A DNA stretch of 64,000 bases from Saprospiraceae bacterium. Lineage in GTDB: Bacteria > Bacteroidota > Bacteroidia > Chitinophagales > Saprospiraceae. This document shows, piece after piece, positions 9,383-19,632 of the stretch. Below the pieces are notes generated by a model. That model saw only the letters and a list, made by a program, of their open reading frames with translations, was not told where the DNA came from and made no database searches. A program made the translations under genes and the position numbers. Position 1 is the first letter of the stretch. The number at the start of each line of letters is the position of its first letter. The DNA is taken from the NCBI GenBank assembly GCA_016715245.1, contig JADKAS010000003.1, positions 124,001 to 188,000 on the forward strand. Reading direction: 5' to 3'.

Positions 9383-9416
9383 AAAAGCCATCTGAAAGCA
9401 GATGGCTTTTCTTTTT
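9383..9416 (+). terminator. Rho-independent terminator after the barrel gene
   Basis: A perfect 12-bp stem, AAAAGCCATCTG (9383-9394) pairing with CAGATGGCTTTT (9399-9410), with a four-base AAAG loop, followed by C and a T5 run. The A-rich left flank means it could also work in the other direction. It lies about 120 bases after the barrel gene stop. Confidence 0.85.
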
Positions 9417-9508
9417 ACTGTATTTTTTATAGTTTGAAAATTTTTGTGCATAAAATTTTCAGTCTCTTATTATACATCAACAAATGAAATACTGAGGTTT
9501 ATTTTGCC

Positions 9509-9516
9509 TACCTTTG
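9509..9516 (+). promoter_or_regulatory. Candidate -7 element before the Sua5-family gene
   Basis: TACCTTTG matches TAnnTTTG exactly and lies 16 bases before the ATG at 9533, downstream of a terminator, so a promoter is expected here. No good -33 TTG is visible at 19-21 bases. Confidence 0.5.
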
Positions 9517-9532
9517 GCTTCAAATTATAAAA

Positions 9533-10147
9533 ATGGAAAGGATACAATTTCATGCAGACAACCCTAATAAGAGGGACTTGAAAAAATTGGCTGAGGAAAT
9601 CAATAAAGGAGCTATTTTTATTTTTCCTACAGATACCATGTATGCTTTGGGGTGTTTAATGAACCAAAGAGCTGGTATTGAAAAGATTTGCAGAATCTTA
9701 AATAAAAAAGAAAAACAAACAAAAATGTCATTGATTTGCCCCAATATCAGTGTTGTTTCAAAGTATACTCAACAGATTGATAATCAGGTATTCAAAGCAA
9801 TGAAAAGGTATTTGCCAGGTCCATATACCTTTATCTTAAAATCCAATAATTACGTTCAGAAGTACTTTAAAAATAACAGGGAAGAAATAGGAATCCGTAT
9901 TCCTCATAATATTTTAATCCTTGAATTACTTGAAATTCTCGAAGTACCTGTTATTTCTACTTCGCTGAATACAGATGGAGAATTTCAGCAATCTTTTAAC
10001 GATCCGGAAGACATTTTTACGGTTTTTGAAAACAAGGTGGATATTCTCATTGATACGGGTACTATCATTGGTGGTGAATCAACGGTCATAGATTGTACCA
10101 ACGAAGAAATGGAGATTGTCAGACAGGGGATTGGACCTATTGAGTAG
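9533..10147 (+). CDS. L-threonylcarbamoyladenylate synthase-family protein (Sua5/YciO/YrdC)
   Basis: A 204-residue YrdC-fold protein. The family makes the threonylcarbamoyl-AMP used for t6A37 in tRNA. Visible motifs are the N-terminal FIFPTDTMYALGC, KKEKQTKMSLIC (the KxR/SxN-type nucleotide site), PGPYTFILK, IGIRIPHN, and the C-terminal ESTVIDC. The length and the way the C-terminus ends suggest the single-domain YciO/YrdC type rather than long Sua5, so it may be a YciO-like paralogue rather than the essential TsaC. It appears to have its own promoter. Confidence 0.88.
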   Translation: MERIQFHADNPNKRDLKKLAEEINKGAIFIFPTDTMYALGCLMNQRAGIEKICRILNKKEKQTKMSLICPNISVVSKYTQQIDNQVFKAMKRYLPGPYTFILKSNNYVQKYFKNNREEIGIRIPHNILILELLEILEVPVISTSLNTDGEFQQSFNDPEDIFTVFENKVDILIDTGTIIGGESTVIDCTNEEMEIVRQGIGPIE

Positions 10148-10153
10148 ATTTTT

Positions 10154-10184
10154 TTGAAAAATCATGAACCATTATGTAACTTTG
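10154..10184 (+). promoter_or_regulatory. Bacteroidota promoter before pyruvate dehydrogenase E2
   Basis: TTG at 10154-10156 and TAACTTTG at 10177-10184 are 20 bases apart. This matches both elements and the spacing of the Bacteroidota consensus (TTTG, 19-21 bases, TAnnTTTG). The ATG is 21 bases further downstream. It is the best-formed promoter in the window. Confidence 0.7.
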
Positions 10185-10205
10185 CTGTCCTAATCAAAAA
10201 ATAAT

Positions 10206-11474
10206 ATGGCAGAAATCATTCGAATGCCTCGATTGAGTGACACAATGGAAGAAGGCAATATAGTAAGTTGGTTGAAAAAAGAAGGTGATATTGTTAAGCC
10301 CGGTGATATTTTGGCTGAGGTTGAAACGGATAAAGCTACCATGGAACTGGAGAGTTTCCATTCAGGTGTGCTTTTGTATATCGGTGTAAAAAGTGGTCCT
10401 GTTGCCGTTGATGGTATTATTGCGATAATTGGTAAATCAGGTGACGATGTTGCTGCCATTTTAGCAGGACAAAGTGCTGCTGCACCTGCATCAAACGGCA
10501 AGTCTGAACCCGTTCCTGTTGAAAAAACAGCAGCTCCGACCTCAGCTCCTGTTTCTGAAATTGTACTTTCAGCAACAACAACAAATCCTGTCTTTTCCGG
10601 AGAAGATCAAAGATTAAAGGCGAGTCCTCTGGCAAAATCTCTGGCAAGTCAGGCTGGGATTGACATTGGTCAGATCAAAGGAAGTGGCGATTTTGGCAGA
10701 ATTGTTAAAAAGGACATAGAACTTTTTATTCAGAACCCAAAAACGATTACCTCTTCTGCTACCGGAACCTCCGAACCTGTAGTATTGCCGGATTTTCAAT
10801 ATGGTGATGTCCCGGTATCTCAAATGCGAAAAACGATCGCAAGGAGACTAGGGGAAAGCAAATTTACTGCCCCCCATTTTTACCTGACATTGGAAATTAA
10901 TATGGATAAAGCCGTAGAAGCACGTGAAGCCATTAACAAAGTATCTCCTGTAAAAATTTCTTACAATGACATGGTAATAAAGGCTTGTGCTGCTTCTCTC
11001 AGAAAAAATCCGGCAGTTAATTCTTCCTGGTTTGGTGATAAAATAACTTACCACAAACAAATCAATATAGGTGTTGCCGTAGCGGTTGAAGATGGGTTAT
11101 TAGTACCTGTCATTAACAATGCCGATGTTAAACCGATGTCTTCCATTAATCAGGAAGTAAAAGATCTTGCAGGCAAAGCAAAATCTAAAAAGTTACAGCC
11201 TCAGGAAATGACAGGTAATACTTTTACGATTTCAAATCTGGGCATGTTTGATATTGAAGAATTTACAGCCATCATCAACCCTCCGGATGCTTGTATATTG
11301 GCCATAGGTTCCATCATCAAAAAGCCAATTGTAAAAAATGATGTTATTGCTGTTGGTAATATGATGAAAGTTACCTTGTCTTGTGACCACAGAGTTGTGG
11401 ACGGAGCTACAGGTGCCAGGTTTTTACAAACTTTTAAGGATTATCTGGAGAATCCGGTCACAATGTTAGTGTAG
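10206..11474 (+). CDS. pdhC: Pyruvate dehydrogenase complex E2, dihydrolipoamide acetyltransferase
   Basis: Transfers acetyl groups from lipoyl arms to CoA in the pyruvate dehydrogenase complex. It has one lipoyl domain (residues 1-78) with the lipoylated lysine K43 in VETDKATMELE. An Ala/Pro-rich linker follows, then a peripheral-subunit-binding domain (about 138-175, ASPLAKSLASQAGIDI ... GSGDFGRIVKKDI), a second linker, and the catalytic domain ending in the active-site motif SCDHRVVDGATG. At 422 residues it is a short single-lipoyl E2. No E1 or E3 gene is adjacent. The start places MAEIIRMPRLSDTM at the N-terminus, as in homologues. Confidence 0.93.
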   Translation: MAEIIRMPRLSDTMEEGNIVSWLKKEGDIVKPGDILAEVETDKATMELESFHSGVLLYIGVKSGPVAVDGIIAIIGKSGDDVAAILAGQSAAAPASNGKSEPVPVEKTAAPTSAPVSEIVLSATTTNPVFSGEDQRLKASPLAKSLASQAGIDIGQIKGSGDFGRIVKKDIELFIQNPKTITSSATGTSEPVVLPDFQYGDVPVSQMRKTIARRLGESKFTAPHFYLTLEINMDKAVEAREAINKVSPVKISYNDMVIKACAASLRKNPAVNSSWFGDKITYHKQINIGVAVAVEDGLLVPVINNADVKPMSSINQEVKDLAGKAKSKKLQPQEMTGNTFTISNLGMFDIEEFTAIINPPDACILAIGSIIKKPIVKNDVIAVGNMMKVTLSCDHRVVDGATGARFLQTFKDYLENPVTMLV

Positions 11475-11477
11475 ACA

Positions 11478-11846
11478 ATGGAAATAATCGCTTATATATT
11501 AACCGGTATCGTCGCATTGGAACACTTTTATATTATGTATATGGAAATGTTTGCCTGGGAAACATTAGGAAAAAAAACTTTCAGGGGTTCAATGCCTGAC
11601 GAAATGTTTTTCAAAACAAAAACAATGGCATATAATCAGGGAGCTTATAACGGTTTTTTAGCTGCAGGACTTACTTGGACATTTTTTATCCAGAACGAAG
11701 AATGGAGTAAAAATATAGCCATTTTCTTTTTGATTTGTGTCATAGTTGCCGGAATAGTCGGTGCAGTTTCTGTATCAAAAAGAATATTTTATACACAATC
11801 GGTGCCAGCATTAATAGCATTAGCCGGTGTTTTGTTTTTTTTATAA
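11478..11846 (+). CDS. DUF1304-family membrane protein
   Basis: A 122-residue membrane protein with four hydrophobic helices. It matches the DUF1304 family: ALEHFYIMYMEMFAW near the N-terminus, MAYNQGAYNGFLAAGL in the middle, and a closing hydrophobic helix. The function of the family is unknown. It starts three bases after the E2 stop, so it is cotranscribed with a metabolic gene, which may be incidental. Confidence 0.85.
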   Translation: MEIIAYILTGIVALEHFYIMYMEMFAWETLGKKTFRGSMPDEMFFKTKTMAYNQGAYNGFLAAGLTWTFFIQNEEWSKNIAIFFLICVIVAGIVGAVSVSKRIFYTQSVPALIALAGVLFFL

Positions 11847-11869
11847 TTGGATTGGTTCAATCAATACAA

Positions 11870-12424
11870 TTACATTCTTTTTAGATTTGCTCTTTGGTAT
11901 GCTGTTATAAAATAACTATTGACTTCCGGTATATTCTCACCATTGTGCATGCCGTTTCCTGAAGCTCTGATTGGTTTATCCTGAGACACCATAACTTCAA
12001 AAGTCATAGTGTTATTTGATTCGATAGTCATTCGGGTTGTAAGCAGGTTTTTCATAACAGAAAAAACGTGGGTAAATGTGTTATCATATACATAACCATC
12101 CAGAAAGATAGAATTTTTTTCGTCGACGACCCAGTGGCCTTTGGAAATGTCAACAGGGCGTAAAACATAGTCTCTCTTACCTGCAATGGTGTCTTCGCCG
12201 TAAGTTAGGGTCCAGGTATATACATTGATTGAATCCGTAGGTTGGTTATTTACCAACATTTTTATGGTTTGAATTGTGTCTCTTGGACTAAAAATATGTA
12301 ATTCTCCTTCCCAGCGCCCAAGCCAGTCATTCGGAAAATTTTTTACTGTGTTCAAATGTTGACTTTTTGCGACAAAAGGTGTTGTCCAGCATAATAGCCA
12401 CAAAAGGGAGACAATGTATTTCAA
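11870..12424 (-). CDS. Hypothetical secreted protein
   Basis: 184 residues with a clear Sec signal peptide (VSLLWLLCWTTPFVAKSQ). The mature part contains NDWLGRWEGEL and several beta-strand segments, suggesting a small lipocalin-like or calycin fold, although I cannot assign a family. The start is TTG 12424; an in-frame TAA two codons upstream excludes an earlier start. It is convergent with the DUF1304 gene and stands alone on its strand. Confidence 0.75.
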   Translation of the reverse strand: MKYIVSLLWLLCWTTPFVAKSQHLNTVKNFPNDWLGRWEGELHIFSPRDTIQTIKMLVNNQPTDSINVYTWTLTYGEDTIAGKRDYVLRPVDISKGHWVVDEKNSIFLDGYVYDNTFTHVFSVMKNLLTTRMTIESNNTMTFEVMVSQDKPIRASGNGMHNGENIPEVNSYFITAYQRANLKRM

Positions 12425-12686
12425 AGATTAAAATTTAATGAATAATAAAATTTTGGTTAAAAATATGTATTATTAAACCATTTAAAAATGTGATTCGTTT
12501 ATGTTTAATGGTATTTCAGAAAAAAAATGAAGTTTATTTTTTTAAACTTTCAATACACACAGGTTTAAAATTAAAAACGAATACACTGGAAGTTTAGTTA
12601 GGATATTGAGATTTTCAGGAAAATTGTCAAAGAAAATTAAAGTTATACTATTAAATAAATAAAAAAATCATCTTAAATCATTAAAT

Positions 12687-13157
12687 ATGAATTTTAGCAG
12701 AATTGGTTTTATTGGAATTTTTATTATATATTTTTTTCTGCAGGCTGAAGGTCAATCGACGGAAGTAATAATAAAAGTAAAGGATACAGTTTCTGTAGGG
12801 GTACCGTTTATTTTAGAAATTGAGTTAAAAAATATTCAGGGTACTTTCAAAACTCCGGACTTTAATGGTTTGAAAATGGTAGGCGGACCTAATACTTCTT
12901 CCAGTTTTACGATGATTAATGGAGAAACTACTTCAAAAACCAAATATTCTTATTATTTGATGGCAGAATCGGAAGGAGAGTACACAGTTTTTATACACGA
13001 GCTGCCTTCTGATGATGAAAACATAAAATTTGAAGAGATTAGAATAACGGCACTGGAAACAGCACAAAATGATTCTTCAATTATCAAAACATATAAATCT
13101 TCAGGAAAAGAAGAAATAAAGCCTTCATCTTCTAAAAGGAAAATCAAACGTTTATGA
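12687..13157 (+). CDS. Short BatD-like secreted protein
   Basis: 156 residues: signal peptide (IGIFIIYFFLQAEGQ), then a single BatD-type domain (VSVGVPFILEIELKN ... PDFNGLKMVGGPNTSSSF ... INGETTSKTKYSYYL). It ends in a very basic tail, KRKIKRL. BatD (oxygen tolerance) proteins usually have several such domains and a membrane anchor. Here the first domain is a separate gene whose TGA overlaps the ATG (13154) of the next BatD gene. Single-base losses are frequent just downstream, so fusion with the next gene in the real genome cannot be fully excluded, but the basic tail and ATGA overlap favour two genes. Confidence 0.65.
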   Translation: MNFSRIGFIGIFIIYFFLQAEGQSTEVIIKVKDTVSVGVPFILEIELKNIQGTFKTPDFNGLKMVGGPNTSSSFTMINGETTSKTKYSYYLMAESEGEYTVFIHELPSDDENIKFEEIRITALETAQNDSSIIKTYKSSGKEEIKPSSSKRKIKRL

Positions 13158-14844
13158 TTGGCATTCGTGGGTCAGACACTTCTGTAGATGTATTATTATT
13201 ATTGTTTTTCTGCCATGGACTACCTTATGTCAGGTAAAATTTACGGCAGAAACCAGTCAGGTTACAAAGTTGAAGCCAATACACCATTTTTGTTGATTTA
13301 TAAAATAATTGACAATCGGATGAAGTGGTGGCACCAAAGGTAAAAGATTTACTATAAGTAAAAGACCAAGTGTAGAGACTTCTGTAAGTATTATAAATGG
13401 CAAAAGGTCAGGATTTGTAAAATACACATTTCAAATTGTCATTTCAAAGGAAGGAAAATTTATTTTGCCACCGGCAAGAGCCAAAATAGACGGAAAATGG
13501 CTTCAATCAAATTCTTTGACGATTGAAGTTGGTAAACCTGTCGTCAGAAATTATGACTCAAAAGGAAGAGATGTATTTTTTAAAGCAATTTTAGATAAAA
13601 CCAAGGTATATGTTGGCCAACAGACACTATTGGATTATGAAATATTTACCAATAAAGATGTAATCAATGTTGAATTTGAGAAGCTGCCTCAATTTCAACA
13701 TATTTTCGTAAAGCCTATCGAGAGACAAAATGCAGGTAAAAATGTTATCATTAACAATCAAAGATATTATACCCAGGTAGTTGAATCTTTTGTTTTATAC
13801 CCACAGAAAAGTGGCAGACAGAAATTAGACAGAATTAATATTATTTATAAATATGATGTCAACACGGGAAGTAATCCATTTTTTAATGAAGTAAAAGCTG
13901 AAAAGCACGCTACCAATGATCTCGAACTTGAAGTTGCAGAGCTGCCGGATAATAATGTGCCCGGCACTTTTTCCGGTGCTGTAGGGGAGTTTTCTTTTTC
14001 AAACAAATTATCGAGGCAGACAATTTCAACGGAAGAGATATTAAAAATTGAGATGAAGATAAAAGGAGACGGAGATCCCAAATTCTGGAATGCACCAAAA
14101 TGGGAGTCCATAAAAGGTATAGAATTTTTTGAACCCAACCTTTTAAGTGAAGAGACTGTAATAGAAAACGGAAAAGAAATACATACAAAAGTATATGAGT
14201 ATCTTGCAGAAGTAAAAAAAGGCGGAGAATTTATTTTATACCCTAAATTTTCATTTTTTTCTCCACAAAACAACCGATATATAACATTGGAGGATAAACC
14301 ACTCACTATCAATGTACTGCAGGGAAGTAAAAATAATGTAAACCGTCAAAAAGAAGAGGATAAAGATTCTTCTGAAGAACATTCTGCGGAAAAGAAGTAT
14401 TATTGGCCTTTATTATTTTTGTTGCTGATGACAATATCAGGATTAAGTTACTGGGTTTTTTCAAAAAGAAAAAAACAAAAAAATGATATTGATGCTAAAA
14501 TTAATGCTAAAAGAATTGCTGATCAGTGTTTGGTACGGGCAAAAAGTTTTTTGGATGCAGGTGAGAACAGAATGTTTTTTGAAGAGATTTCCCATGCACT
14601 GACCAGATATTTGAAATTTAAAATGAATATTGAAAACGAAGAACTGGATAAAAATACGCTGTTAAATAAGCTTACAGTTCTTGATGTTCCTGATAGTTTG
14701 GTTTCATCATTTGATAAAATGTATTCTTTGTGTGAAATAAGTTTGTTTGGAGGTCAAAGCCCTGACACAAAAGATGTATTTAATGAAACATTGAATATTA
14801 TTTCTTCACTTGAAGAATTATTTTCAAGAAGAAAAAATGTATAA
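13154..14844 (+). pseudogene. batD: BatD-family protein, N-terminal part broken by four single-base shifts
   Basis: Reads as about 564 residues if repaired. The clean ORF is 13465-14844. Upstream, the protein can be followed through all three frames. A signal-like IIIIVFLPWTTLCQ leads into VKFTAETSQ (frame at 13234), then YKVEANTPFLLIYKIIDN (13263), DEVVAPKVKD (13319) and TISKRPSVETSVSIINGKRSG (13351 onward). Each step equals one lost base. Further BatD domains follow, for example VFFKAILDKTKVYVGQQ, then a transmembrane helix (YYWPLLFLLLMTISGLSYWVF) and a helical cytoplasmic tail. BatD belongs to the Bat aerotolerance system; no moxR, batA or batB is adjacent. Confidence 0.75.
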
Positions 14845-15046
14845 ATAAGTTGAGAATTAATTCGGTTTTATAGAAAAAAACAGATTTGTTTACCTATCTT
14901 TTATTGTAATCTTTTAAAAGAGATTTGGTATTCATTCCATTAAATTTGTAAAAGGAAAGGGATTGGTTATGCCAAATTTTTTCCATAAAATTTATACGCA
15001 CTAAAAATATTTTGTGTTCATTTTATAAATTGATAGTTTATATGAT

Positions 15047-15054
15047 TACATTTG
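15047..15054 (+). promoter_or_regulatory. Candidate -7 element before the duplicated-domain protein
   Basis: TACATTTG matches TAnnTTTG. It would give a leader of about 75 bases before the preferred GTG start at 15136. No correctly spaced TTG is seen. Confidence 0.35.
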
Positions 15055-15135
15055 TGTGCATAATCCCTTGGAATTTAGAGAAATCAGGATTATTTATTGT
15101 GTTCGATATTACCCGTAACCCTTAAAATTTTCAAA

Positions 15136-15861
15136 GTGAAAACCAAATTTTTTCAAAATGGAATCGGAGCCTTACTATTAGTAATTATTTTAAATCAACC
15201 TTCACCCATCTTTTCAGCTGTTCAAAACAAAGAGGTGGCAAAAATGTCATTTTCCGATACTATTCCTGGCGCCACGTTTAATGTGTGGACATCAGCATGG
15301 AATCAAAATGGAAGAAGCTATATTTCTCAGACTCATATCAGAGCATTTCAATTACCTATCAGCAGTGTTCAAAATGTGTTAAATCAGTCTCCTGAAAGTA
15401 TAAGACTATACTTTGGACTTGACAATAATGTACCACATTTGGTTTTAGTAGGCATGGATAACAAAGGTAATCCTCAGGGCAGGTTTTATAATGCATCAGT
15501 GCCATGTCCTCCAACTTGTGCCAATATGAATTTTTTCCCGAAAGAAGATGGACAAGGAGGTGAAAGAAATGTAAATACTATACCAATGAGTACTTTCAAT
15601 ACATGGAATAATAATTGGTTGACCTTTGGTCAGGCATTTATGCAGCAGACGCTTTTAACACATTTTAAAATGCCATTAGTGAATCTGCAGAATTTGAAGA
15701 ATCAAAATGTCACTGCGGTTAGATTTTATTTAGGTTTGGACAGAAGTGTTACTCCAAATGTTGCTCATTTAAATATGGTGGGTGTAAAAGCCGATGGAAC
15801 TGATGCTTTGGAACAAATTTACAATGAATCCATGCCTTGCCCTCCAAATTGCGGCCAATAA
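15136..15861 (+). CDS. Secreted protein with duplicated domain ending in CPPxC
   Basis: 241 residues from GTG 15136, chosen because it begins MKTKFFQNGIGALLLVIIL, a normal signal peptide; an in-frame TTG at 15097 would put 13 odd residues before it. The mature protein is two copies of one domain, about residues 42-128 and 148-239. Each has the order TIP-x-x-TFN-x-W, aromatic-rich strand, (I/V)RxYxGLD, HL-x-(L/M)VG-x-(D/K), YN-x-S-(V/M)-P, and each closes with CPPTC (124-128) or CPPNC (235-239). I recognise no named family. The paired cysteines could form a disulfide in each copy or bind a metal. Confidence 0.75.
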   Translation: MKTKFFQNGIGALLLVIILNQPSPIFSAVQNKEVAKMSFSDTIPGATFNVWTSAWNQNGRSYISQTHIRAFQLPISSVQNVLNQSPESIRLYFGLDNNVPHLVLVGMDNKGNPQGRFYNASVPCPPTCANMNFFPKEDGQGGERNVNTIPMSTFNTWNNNWLTFGQAFMQQTLLTHFKMPLVNLQNLKNQNVTAVRFYLGLDRSVTPNVAHLNMVGVKADGTDALEQIYNESMPCPPNCGQ

Positions 15862-16020
15862 ATACAGGTATCAATTTTTTTAATCTGTGAAACTGATAGT
15901 GATTATTTTTGACAACTAGTTTTAAGAATAATGCATTATTCGTTTCCTTCTGCAATTTTTGTGGATTGGTTAAGTAAAGATAGTATTACTGACTTAACAG
16001 ATGTATTAGTGATCAGCTCC

Positions 16021-17952
16021 TTATATCACTGGTAAGGAGATGATAAATTCAGTACCTTCCCCTTCAGTTGTTTTTACATTAATTGTTCCATCGTGACCTT
16101 TTACAATAATGTCATGACTTAAGGAAAGACCCAACCCAGTGCCCTGACCGGTAGGTTTTGTGGTGAAAAAGGGTTTAAAAATTTTGTCCATCGCACTTTC
16201 CGGAATACCTTCACCGTTATCCTTTAATATGATTTCAACATGGTTGTTTTTACGTGAAGTATACAGAGAAACCGTGGGTTCATATACTGAATCAGTAGAA
16301 TTGGTATTTTGTTTTCGTTTTGCTTTTTCATTTACGGCATAAAAAGCATTTGTAATTATATTCAAAAATACACGCCCGATATCCTGAGAAACCACATTAA
16401 TTTTACCAACGTTTTCATCCAGAGAGATTTCCATCTTTGAAGAAAATTGTTTGTCTTTTGCTCTTAATCCATGAAAAGATAAACGCATACACTCATCGGC
16501 AAGTGCATTAATATCCGTTGGTTCTTTTACTCCCGAACTGCTTCTGCTATGATACAACATTCCTTTTACAATAGCATCAGCTCTTTTCCCATGAAATTTA
16601 ATTTTTTCCTGATTTACTTCAAGATCGGTAATCATATCAAGGACAACATCAGTATTCCCGCTCTTAAACTCTTCTCTTAATTCTTCAAGAAGTTCACAGT
16701 TTACCTCAGAAAAATTATTTACAAAATTTAACGGGTTTTGAATTTCATGCGCTATACCGGCAGTCAATTCTCCCAGTGATGCCATTTTTTCAGCATGAAC
16801 TAATTGAACCTGAGCGGTTTTTAATTTTTCATAAGCCGTCTCAATTTCTTTAGCCTGCTCTAACTCTTTCTTCAGTCTTTTTTGTGTTTCTATGGTGACG
16901 AGCCTTCTTTTTTGATATCTATGCGCAATATAAATACAACAGAAGGATAAAAGGACGTAAATAATATAGGCCCACAATGACCGAAACCATGGAGGCAATA
17001 CTTTGAAGGAATAAGTAATTTCAGGGCTCCATATTCCGGACTCATTTTTGGCCCTGAGTTTAAATATGTAATTACCTTCATTCATGTTTCCGAAAGAAGC
17101 AGAAGTTGTTTTTGAAACTTGATTCCAATCTTTGGCATAACCTTCCAGTTTATATTGATATACAATATGAGGATTGTTAAAAGTCTCTGTGGCGTGAAAT
17201 TCAAAAGTAATATTGTTGAATGAAAAAGGTATAATCAGATTTTCGGGTAAATAAGTTTCTTTAGACAAAGCAGTAAACTTTACACCTTTGAACTTATTTA
17301 AATGAGATCTTTTTTCTTCTTCTGAAAAGAGATTTCCAAATACATTCAATTCTTCTATAATTTGCGAAGTAAAATAGATGTTCTCTTTATTTTTATTGAA
17401 AGAATTAAGGTTTGTCCAGCTTATTTTTTCGCCATTTAAAAATATTTGTTTGATATGTAATTCACTGATTGGTGAAATATTTGAAAGAAAAGGATAATTA
17501 AAACGCAGTAACCCTGATTTTTCAGACCCTGTGCATATCCAGATAACTCCTTTTTTATCTTTGAAAAGTGTATTTTGACCAATGACCACATTTTTTATCG
17601 GAAATCCTGTTGTTAAATTATAATGTTTAATATTTTTATTTTTGGAGAAATCATTCAAACCATGAGAAAGAACCGATATACCTGTACTTGTTCCAATAAT
17701 AATAGTGTCAGATGCTGTACATGAAATATTGGTAATATAATTGTTGGCCAATCCATTTTTTGTGGTATAATTTGTAAAAGGCAATACTTTGTTATGTATA
17801 CTTCCTTTCGTTATATCTACATTAAAAACACTTAAACCATTTGTGGTAGCAAAATATATATTACCTTGACTATCTTCATCAATATCAAACACAGTTTCAT
17901 CACCCAGACCATGATCTTTCGAAAAATTAATTATTTGACTTTCACGTATCAA
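16021..17952 (-). pseudogene. Propeller sensor histidine kinase, C-terminal part with kinase core
   Basis: 643 residues in frame: the last propeller blades, a Y_Y_Y-type domain (FNNITFEFHATETFNNPHIVYQYKLEGY ... NEGNYIFKLRAKN), one transmembrane helix (SLWAYIIYVLLSFCCIYIAH), and a coiled coil. The HisKA helix carries the phospho-accepting histidine in GELTAGIAHEIQNPLNF. The HATPase domain shows NIITNAFYAVNEK, LKDNGEGIPE and GTGLGLSLS. There is no receiver domain and no response regulator nearby. The true gene continues upstream: the bases between 17953 and 18330 translate as further propeller repeats (for example SNQIRSIFADSKKNIWLGYE) if one A is restored in the T7 run at 17987-17993. The whole protein would be about 1,200 residues. 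Confidence 0.82.
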
Positions 17953-18330
17953 TGATACTCCCGCACCCTCATATCCTAACCAGATATTTTTTTAGAATCT
18001 GCAAAGATTGATCTTATCTGATTGCTGGCGAGTCCCTCTGTAGTGGTAAAATTGATTACCTTATCATTTTTTAAAATAAACAGACCTTGCCCCCATGCTG
18101 AAAATAAAATGTTTCCTTTATCGTCATCAAAAATATAATAAACCATAAAATATTCCTTACCCTGCTTTAAGGAATATAAAATTGATTTTTCTTTATTAAA
18201 TTTAATAAGCCCATAAATAGACCCAAGCCAGAGATTGTTTTTTTTATCAATATAAATTGAATGTATATTGTCTTTATATTCATCCGTAAAGGTATAACTG
18301 ATGATTTTTAAACCATCGTAGTAACATAAT

Positions 18331-19632
18331 TCATTTTAAATAAAGAAACCACAATCCCTTTTCATTGTCCTCAGCAATTCCTCTTGTTTTTGTTTCATTA
18401 AAACCTGTTTTTACGTCAAAAGAGATTATATTCTGAGAATAGTATTTAAACACACCCTGGCCATAAGTGCCCATCCATATATTATCGTATTTATCCTCAG
18501 TAATGGTATAAATGGAGTTATAGGGCAGTCCGTTTTCAAGATTGTATTCCGTAAAGGGTGTAAACCCTTTCAATTGATTTTTTTCAGAATATTTTAAGAC
18601 ACCATTTTCTTTACTGGCAAACCAAATATTTCCAGAATGGTCTTCTGTTATGTCTAAAATGTTTTTTGCAGTGAAGCCATTTGAAGAGGAAAAACTTTTA
18701 AAAATTGGTTTTTGATTTTTTACATTTTTTGATACATCAATTTTAATGATACCCTGATCCACGGTGCCAAACCACAAATTCTGCCGACTATCAAAAAAAC
18801 AACTTGCTATTTTATTAGATGGAAGTTTGTCATCAGCTGTATATGGAATAAATCGTGTACCGTCAAAATAGGTAATTCCGTTGATTTTACTTCCCAGCCA
18901 AACATTTCCAAATGAATCAGAAATTATTGTTTTAATATAATTGTCGTGCAATCCATTCTCTGTTGAATAGTTTTTAAATGTTTTACCGTCGAATTTGTCA
19001 ACACCAAAACCCTCGGTTGCAAACCAAATATTACCATATTTGTCTTCATGTGTATTCCATATAAAATTACTGCTCAATCCTTCTTTAGTTGTATAATTTT
19101 GGAAGGTGTAACCATTGTATATACTGACACCTCCGTCCGTTGTGGAAAAAAGGATAACCCCGGATTTTAATTCAGTGATACTTAAAACCGAATTACCTGC
19201 TAATCCATGTTGTTTTGTAAAATTAGTGAATTGTTTTCCATCAAATCTACTGACACCACCACCTAAAGTTCCGAACCAAAGATTTCCCTGACTATCATTA
19301 TAAGAACAATAAACATCATCAAGAGAAAGTCCATTTTCAGTATTGTAAGTAGAGTAAAAACCGTTACCATGAGATTCTACAGGAAGGGGTAGTCCGGTGT
19401 TTTTATCATTTAAAACTTTTACAGAAGTGTTTTTAATGAGACAAATATCTTTTATTACGGGCGTAAAAACAGGCAGATTTTCTTGTGATATTTTTTTCGT
19501 ATGGAGATTACTTCTTTGAGATGTATTTAAAATAGAGTTGTTTTTTACTTTTTCATTATTGTCACATTGTATAATGACAAAAATTGAAAGGAGTATAAAA
19601 ATAACGAAAAAATATCTGGAAATTGATACCAT
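18331..19632 (-). pseudogene. Propeller sensor histidine kinase, N-terminal sensor part
   Basis: 433 residues of the same protein as the preceding entry. It begins with a hydrophobic signal segment ending in a lipobox-like IIQC followed by DN, so it may be lipid-anchored. Many two-component-regulator propeller repeats follow, with the signatures DSQGNLWFGTLGGGVSRFDG, YGNIWFATEG, FGNVWLGSK and YDNIWMGTYGQGVF. The frame ends at 18331 only because one base is missing in the T4 run at 18334-18337; restoring it continues as KNELCYYDGLKIISYTF. The sensor domain should sit in the periplasm. Confidence 0.82.

Noticed and set aside
10190..10501. Long ORF antisense to pdhC
   Set aside because: Repetitive low-complexity composition mirroring the Ala-rich E2 linker; no initiation signals or family resemblance.
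13845..14312. 155-codon ORF antisense to batD
   Set aside because: Shadow of well-conserved BatD coding sequence, Ser-rich as expected from the complement of its codons.
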